From CAYMUB01 sp964393545 (lineage in GTDB: Bacteria; Patescibacteriota; Microgenomatia; Daviesbacterales; UBA10151), in the NCBI GenBank assembly GCA_964393545.1, contig CAYMUB010000044.1, positions 1-7,841 on the forward strand: 7,841 nt of DNA, given 5' to 3'. Below are positions 6,598 through 7,841 of the stretch, piece by piece; within the stretch, counting starts at the first letter, position 1, and every line of letters starts with the position of its first letter. Below the pieces are notes generated by a model that worked only from the letters and a program-made list of their open reading frames with translations, was not told the origin of the DNA and did no database searches. A program made the translations under genes and the position numbers.

Positions 6598-6848
6598 TAT
6601 TTAGCAATTACAAAAGGATTCTTATATGTTTCAAATGGATTAACGTATTGTGTTTCTTTGTTAAAAGGGTTTTGATAATCAGTTTTAACGTCTGCTGTTG
6701 GTTGTTGTTGTCCAATTTTGTTTATAAATGGTATGTTTTTGAAAGGATTTTTGATAACACCAAAATAAAGAAGGCCAAAAGCAACTGCTGCAACAAGCAG
6801 TAGAAAAACCGGAACAAGAAGATGGGCAACTCCTTTTTGATTATTCAT
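6597..6848 (-). CDS. Small single-pass membrane protein with four NPF motifs
   Basis: The product has 83 residues. MNNQKG is followed by a hydrophobic helix (about 8-32) and then a polar, probably extracytoplasmic tail of about 50 residues with NPF at 34-36, 60-62, 70-72 and 77-79. No cleavage site is obvious, so it is likely an N-terminally anchored protein. The start resembles the Lys-Gly before the helix of type IV pilins, but the pilin FTLIE and Glu5 are missing, so I do not call it a pilin. I recall similar 'QKGxAHL' small proteins from Patescibacteria, which I cannot verify here. The frame is open further upstream to a TTG at 6893, but the ATG at 6848 removes 15 residues that are translated from the palindrome. 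It is first in the operon and shares one base with the next start (TAATG). It may anchor or assist the giant protein downstream; that is a guess from position. Confidence 0.8.
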   Translation of the reverse strand: MNNQKGVAHLLVPVFLLLVAAVAFGLLYFGVIKNPFKNIPFINKIGQQQPTADVKTDYQNPFNKETQYVNPFETYKNPFVIAK

Positions 6849-6853
6849 TCTAT

Positions 6854-6859
6854 ATAATA
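6854..6859 (-). promoter_or_regulatory. Possible -10 element (TATTAT) for a leaderless operon transcript
   Basis: The minus strand reads TATTAT at 6859-6854, followed by five bases and then the ATG at 6848. Transcription from it would begin at or within a base or two of the start codon, matching the absence of a Shine-Dalgarno site. It overlaps the inner edge of the palindrome at 6856-6879. No good -35 is present at the usual distance, so an activator would be needed. It competes with the upstream promoter candidate at 6893-6923. Confidence 0.4.
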
Positions 6860-6879
6860 TGTGATCCAGATCACATATT
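6856..6879. promoter_or_regulatory. Perfect palindrome resembling a Crp/Fnr-family operator
   Basis: The arms AATATGTGATC (6856-6866) and GATCACATATT (6869-6879) are exact inverted complements separated by CA. The core reads TGTGA-N6-TCACA, the Escherichia coli CRP consensus. It ends 7 bp before the ATG at 6848. In DNA it would suit a homodimeric Crp/Fnr-type regulator. If it lies in the transcript, it would form a 10-bp stem with a CUGG loop just ahead of the start codon. It has no downstream T-run, so a terminator is unlikely. Confidence 0.6.
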
Positions 6880-6892
6880 TTGTGTTTAATCA

Positions 6893-6923
6893 ATTAAATA
6901 CATACTTTGGCAATACTTGTCAA
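6893..6923 (-). promoter_or_regulatory. Candidate promoter with consensus -35 upstream of the surface operon
   Basis: TTGACA (6923-6918) is a perfect -35 hexamer on the minus strand. A -10 of TATTTA (6900-6895) sits at 17-bp spacing, or a better TTTAAT (6898-6893) at 19 bp. Initiation near 6888-6886 would put the palindrome at 6856-6879 into a roughly 40-nt leader. It lies in the only sizeable gap between genes, after the stop at 6936, which supports an operon start here. Confidence 0.45.
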
Positions 6924-6935
6924 TGGGTTATTTTT

Positions 6936-7841
6936 TTATAAGCTAACCAGGGATTTTACACCGGATAAACATTCATTTTGGAACGGCTGCTCAATTTTTC
7001 TGCACAAAGCTTCTTTTTGGGGTTTATCAATCGGGTCTGAGACAATTTGTGAAATTACCCTTTGGAAACATTCTCCTTTTAAGTGTTGAGGAACATTCTG
7101 GCAAATAAATATAGCCTGATCCCTTCCCCCAACTGAATAAAATGACCCGGCATTAACAACTAAACAATTATCATACCAATCATTACCCTCCATCTGGCAT
7201 AGCTTAAAAGATTGGGCCGGGTCGCCATTAGTTAAAGGGTGAATTTGCCTGGCCACATTGTCCATACACCAGGCAGTATATTGATCATTACCAACTTCCT
7301 GACAAAGCTTAGAAGTTTTTGCTATATCATTATTATTCATCTGATAAATTCTGGCAGCCTGATTTAGCCAGCAGCCTTTTTGGTATTTTTCATCAAAGGC
7401 GTTACAGGGGAAGTATGGATCATCAGATAACCATTCTCTTTTTTGCTCCTGATCCTTTCCCCAATCATGAACTCCAAATAAATTTTCCATAAAAGCCCCG
7501 TTGTGACAGGAACTTAAGGCTTCAGGAAACCGTTCCTCTTTCTCATATAGTTCATTACACGTTTTTAAAGCATTGGGTAAATCATAATTCCAGATAGCCA
7601 GAATGGAATGCCCGGCTGCATGGACACACTGGAAATAGCGGACCGGTGATTCCATACATTTATCTGTCATTTTGGTAATTGCCTCAAACCCCTGACTGGA
7701 CGCTGCTTCAATTATTGCTCCGTGATAACAGGCATATAAAAAGTAATCTTTACACTTTAATATGGAATCAACTCCATATTTTTGAAAAGCATAAAAACCT
7801 ACTTGATGAACAACCAAATGTCCTTCACCTGTATGAGGAAG
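6936..7841 (-). CDS. Cys/His-rich helical-repeat protein of unknown function (5' end outside window)
   Basis: The frame is open to the window edge, so the start is missing. The TTG at 7817 is not a convincing start because homology to the second copy begins upstream of it. The 301 visible residues contain H8-x3-H12, C38-x-H40-G, C72-x-H74-x2-G-H78, GAFMEN (115-120) and PCN (145-147). Four helical repeats of about 33 residues follow, each with a Cys pair at similar spacing (180/192, 215/226, 247/258, 280/291). This ladder suggests a disulfide-stapled alpha solenoid exported from the cell, although the signal peptide is not visible. The gene at 828-2258 has the same motifs in the same order and an ungapped match over its first 40 or so residues, so the two are paralogs. 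I cannot name the family. It is separated from the next gene by 87 bp and may belong to another transcript. Confidence 0.82.
   Translation of the reverse strand, partial: LPHTGEGHLVVHQVGFYAFQKYGVDSILKCKDYFLYACYHGAIIEAASSQGFEAITKMTDKCMESPVRYFQCVHAAGHSILAIWNYDLPNALKTCNELYEKEERFPEALSSCHNGAFMENLFGVHDWGKDQEQKREWLSDDPYFPCNAFDEKYQKGCWLNQAARIYQMNNNDIAKTSKLCQEVGNDQYTAWCMDNVARQIHPLTNGDPAQSFKLCQMEGNDWYDNCLVVNAGSFYSVGGRDQAIFICQNVPQHLKGECFQRVISQIVSDPIDKPQKEALCRKIEQPFQNECLSGVKSLVSL

Noticed and set aside
6597..6848. Small protein considered as a type IV pilin or pseudopilin
   Set aside because: It has Lys-Gly before the helix, but the FTLIE core and Glu5 are missing and there is no pilin globular domain.
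6856..6879. Palindrome considered as an intrinsic terminator of the upstream gene
   Set aside because: The stem is AT-rich and no run of T follows it on either strand in the position required.
6849..6893. N-terminal extension of the small membrane protein from a TTG at 6893
   Set aside because: The 15 extra residues are encoded by the palindrome and promoter-like DNA, and they put charged residues ahead of an otherwise standard MNNQKG start. The ATG at 6848 is better.
2251..7089. Plus-strand open frames of 60-83 codons (for example 2251-2502, 3993-4223, 5185-5436, 6567-6803, 6907-7089)
   Set aside because: All lie antisense to well-supported minus-strand genes or span the operon promoter gap. 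None has a recognisable domain or promoter.
1..7841. Alternative genetic code (UGA as glycine, known in some CPR lineages)
   Set aside because: The translated frames are complete without reading UGA, and all five visible stop codons are TAA.

Overview
The window looks like part of a Candidate Phyla Radiation (Patescibacteria, perhaps Microgenomates-like) chromosome. This is an inference, based on AT-rich DNA, near-gapless packing, very weak Shine-Dalgarno signals, a small membrane protein with an 'NNQKGVAHLL' start and NPF-rich tail, and secreted proteins built from C-x5-C-x3-C modules. The standard code fits: all five complete or 3'-complete reading frames close with TAA. Every convincing gene lies on the minus strand, so transcription runs from high to low coordinates. 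I see no insertion sequence, integrase, phage gene or CRISPR array.

Layout in transcription order: (1) 7841-6936, the 3' part of a gene for a Cys/His-rich helical-repeat protein of unknown function. (2) 6935-6849, an 87-bp gap with promoter-like elements and a perfect 11-bp-arm palindrome that matches the Crp/Fnr-type TGTGA-N6-TCACA pattern. (3) A tight four-gene run: a small one-helix membrane protein with four NPF motifs (6848-6597); a 964-residue secreted protein with seven four-cysteine modules followed by about 525 residues of Tyr/Thr/Ser/Pro repeat (6597-3703); a polytopic GT39/ArnT-like glycosyltransferase (3696-2245); and a secreted cupredoxin-like protein fused to the same Cys/His module as gene 1 (2258-828). 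The junctions are a 1-nt overlap, a 6-nt gap and a 14-nt overlap, which suggests one translationally coupled operon. (4) tRNA-Tyr(GUA) (805-723), with unusual elbow and acceptor bases. (5) The 5' part of a class A penicillin-binding protein gene (697-1, running off the window), apparently expressed from its own extended -10 promoter with almost no leader.

Working model (inference): genes 2-5 form a cell-surface operon. The long secreted protein is a disulfide-rich head on an extended Pro/Tyr/Thr stalk. The adjacent glycosyltransferase may decorate that stalk or another envelope polymer. The Cys/His proteins on either side are exported, probably disulfide-bonded, and possibly metal-binding. 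The murein synthase gene next door also concerns the envelope but seems to be a separate transcription unit.
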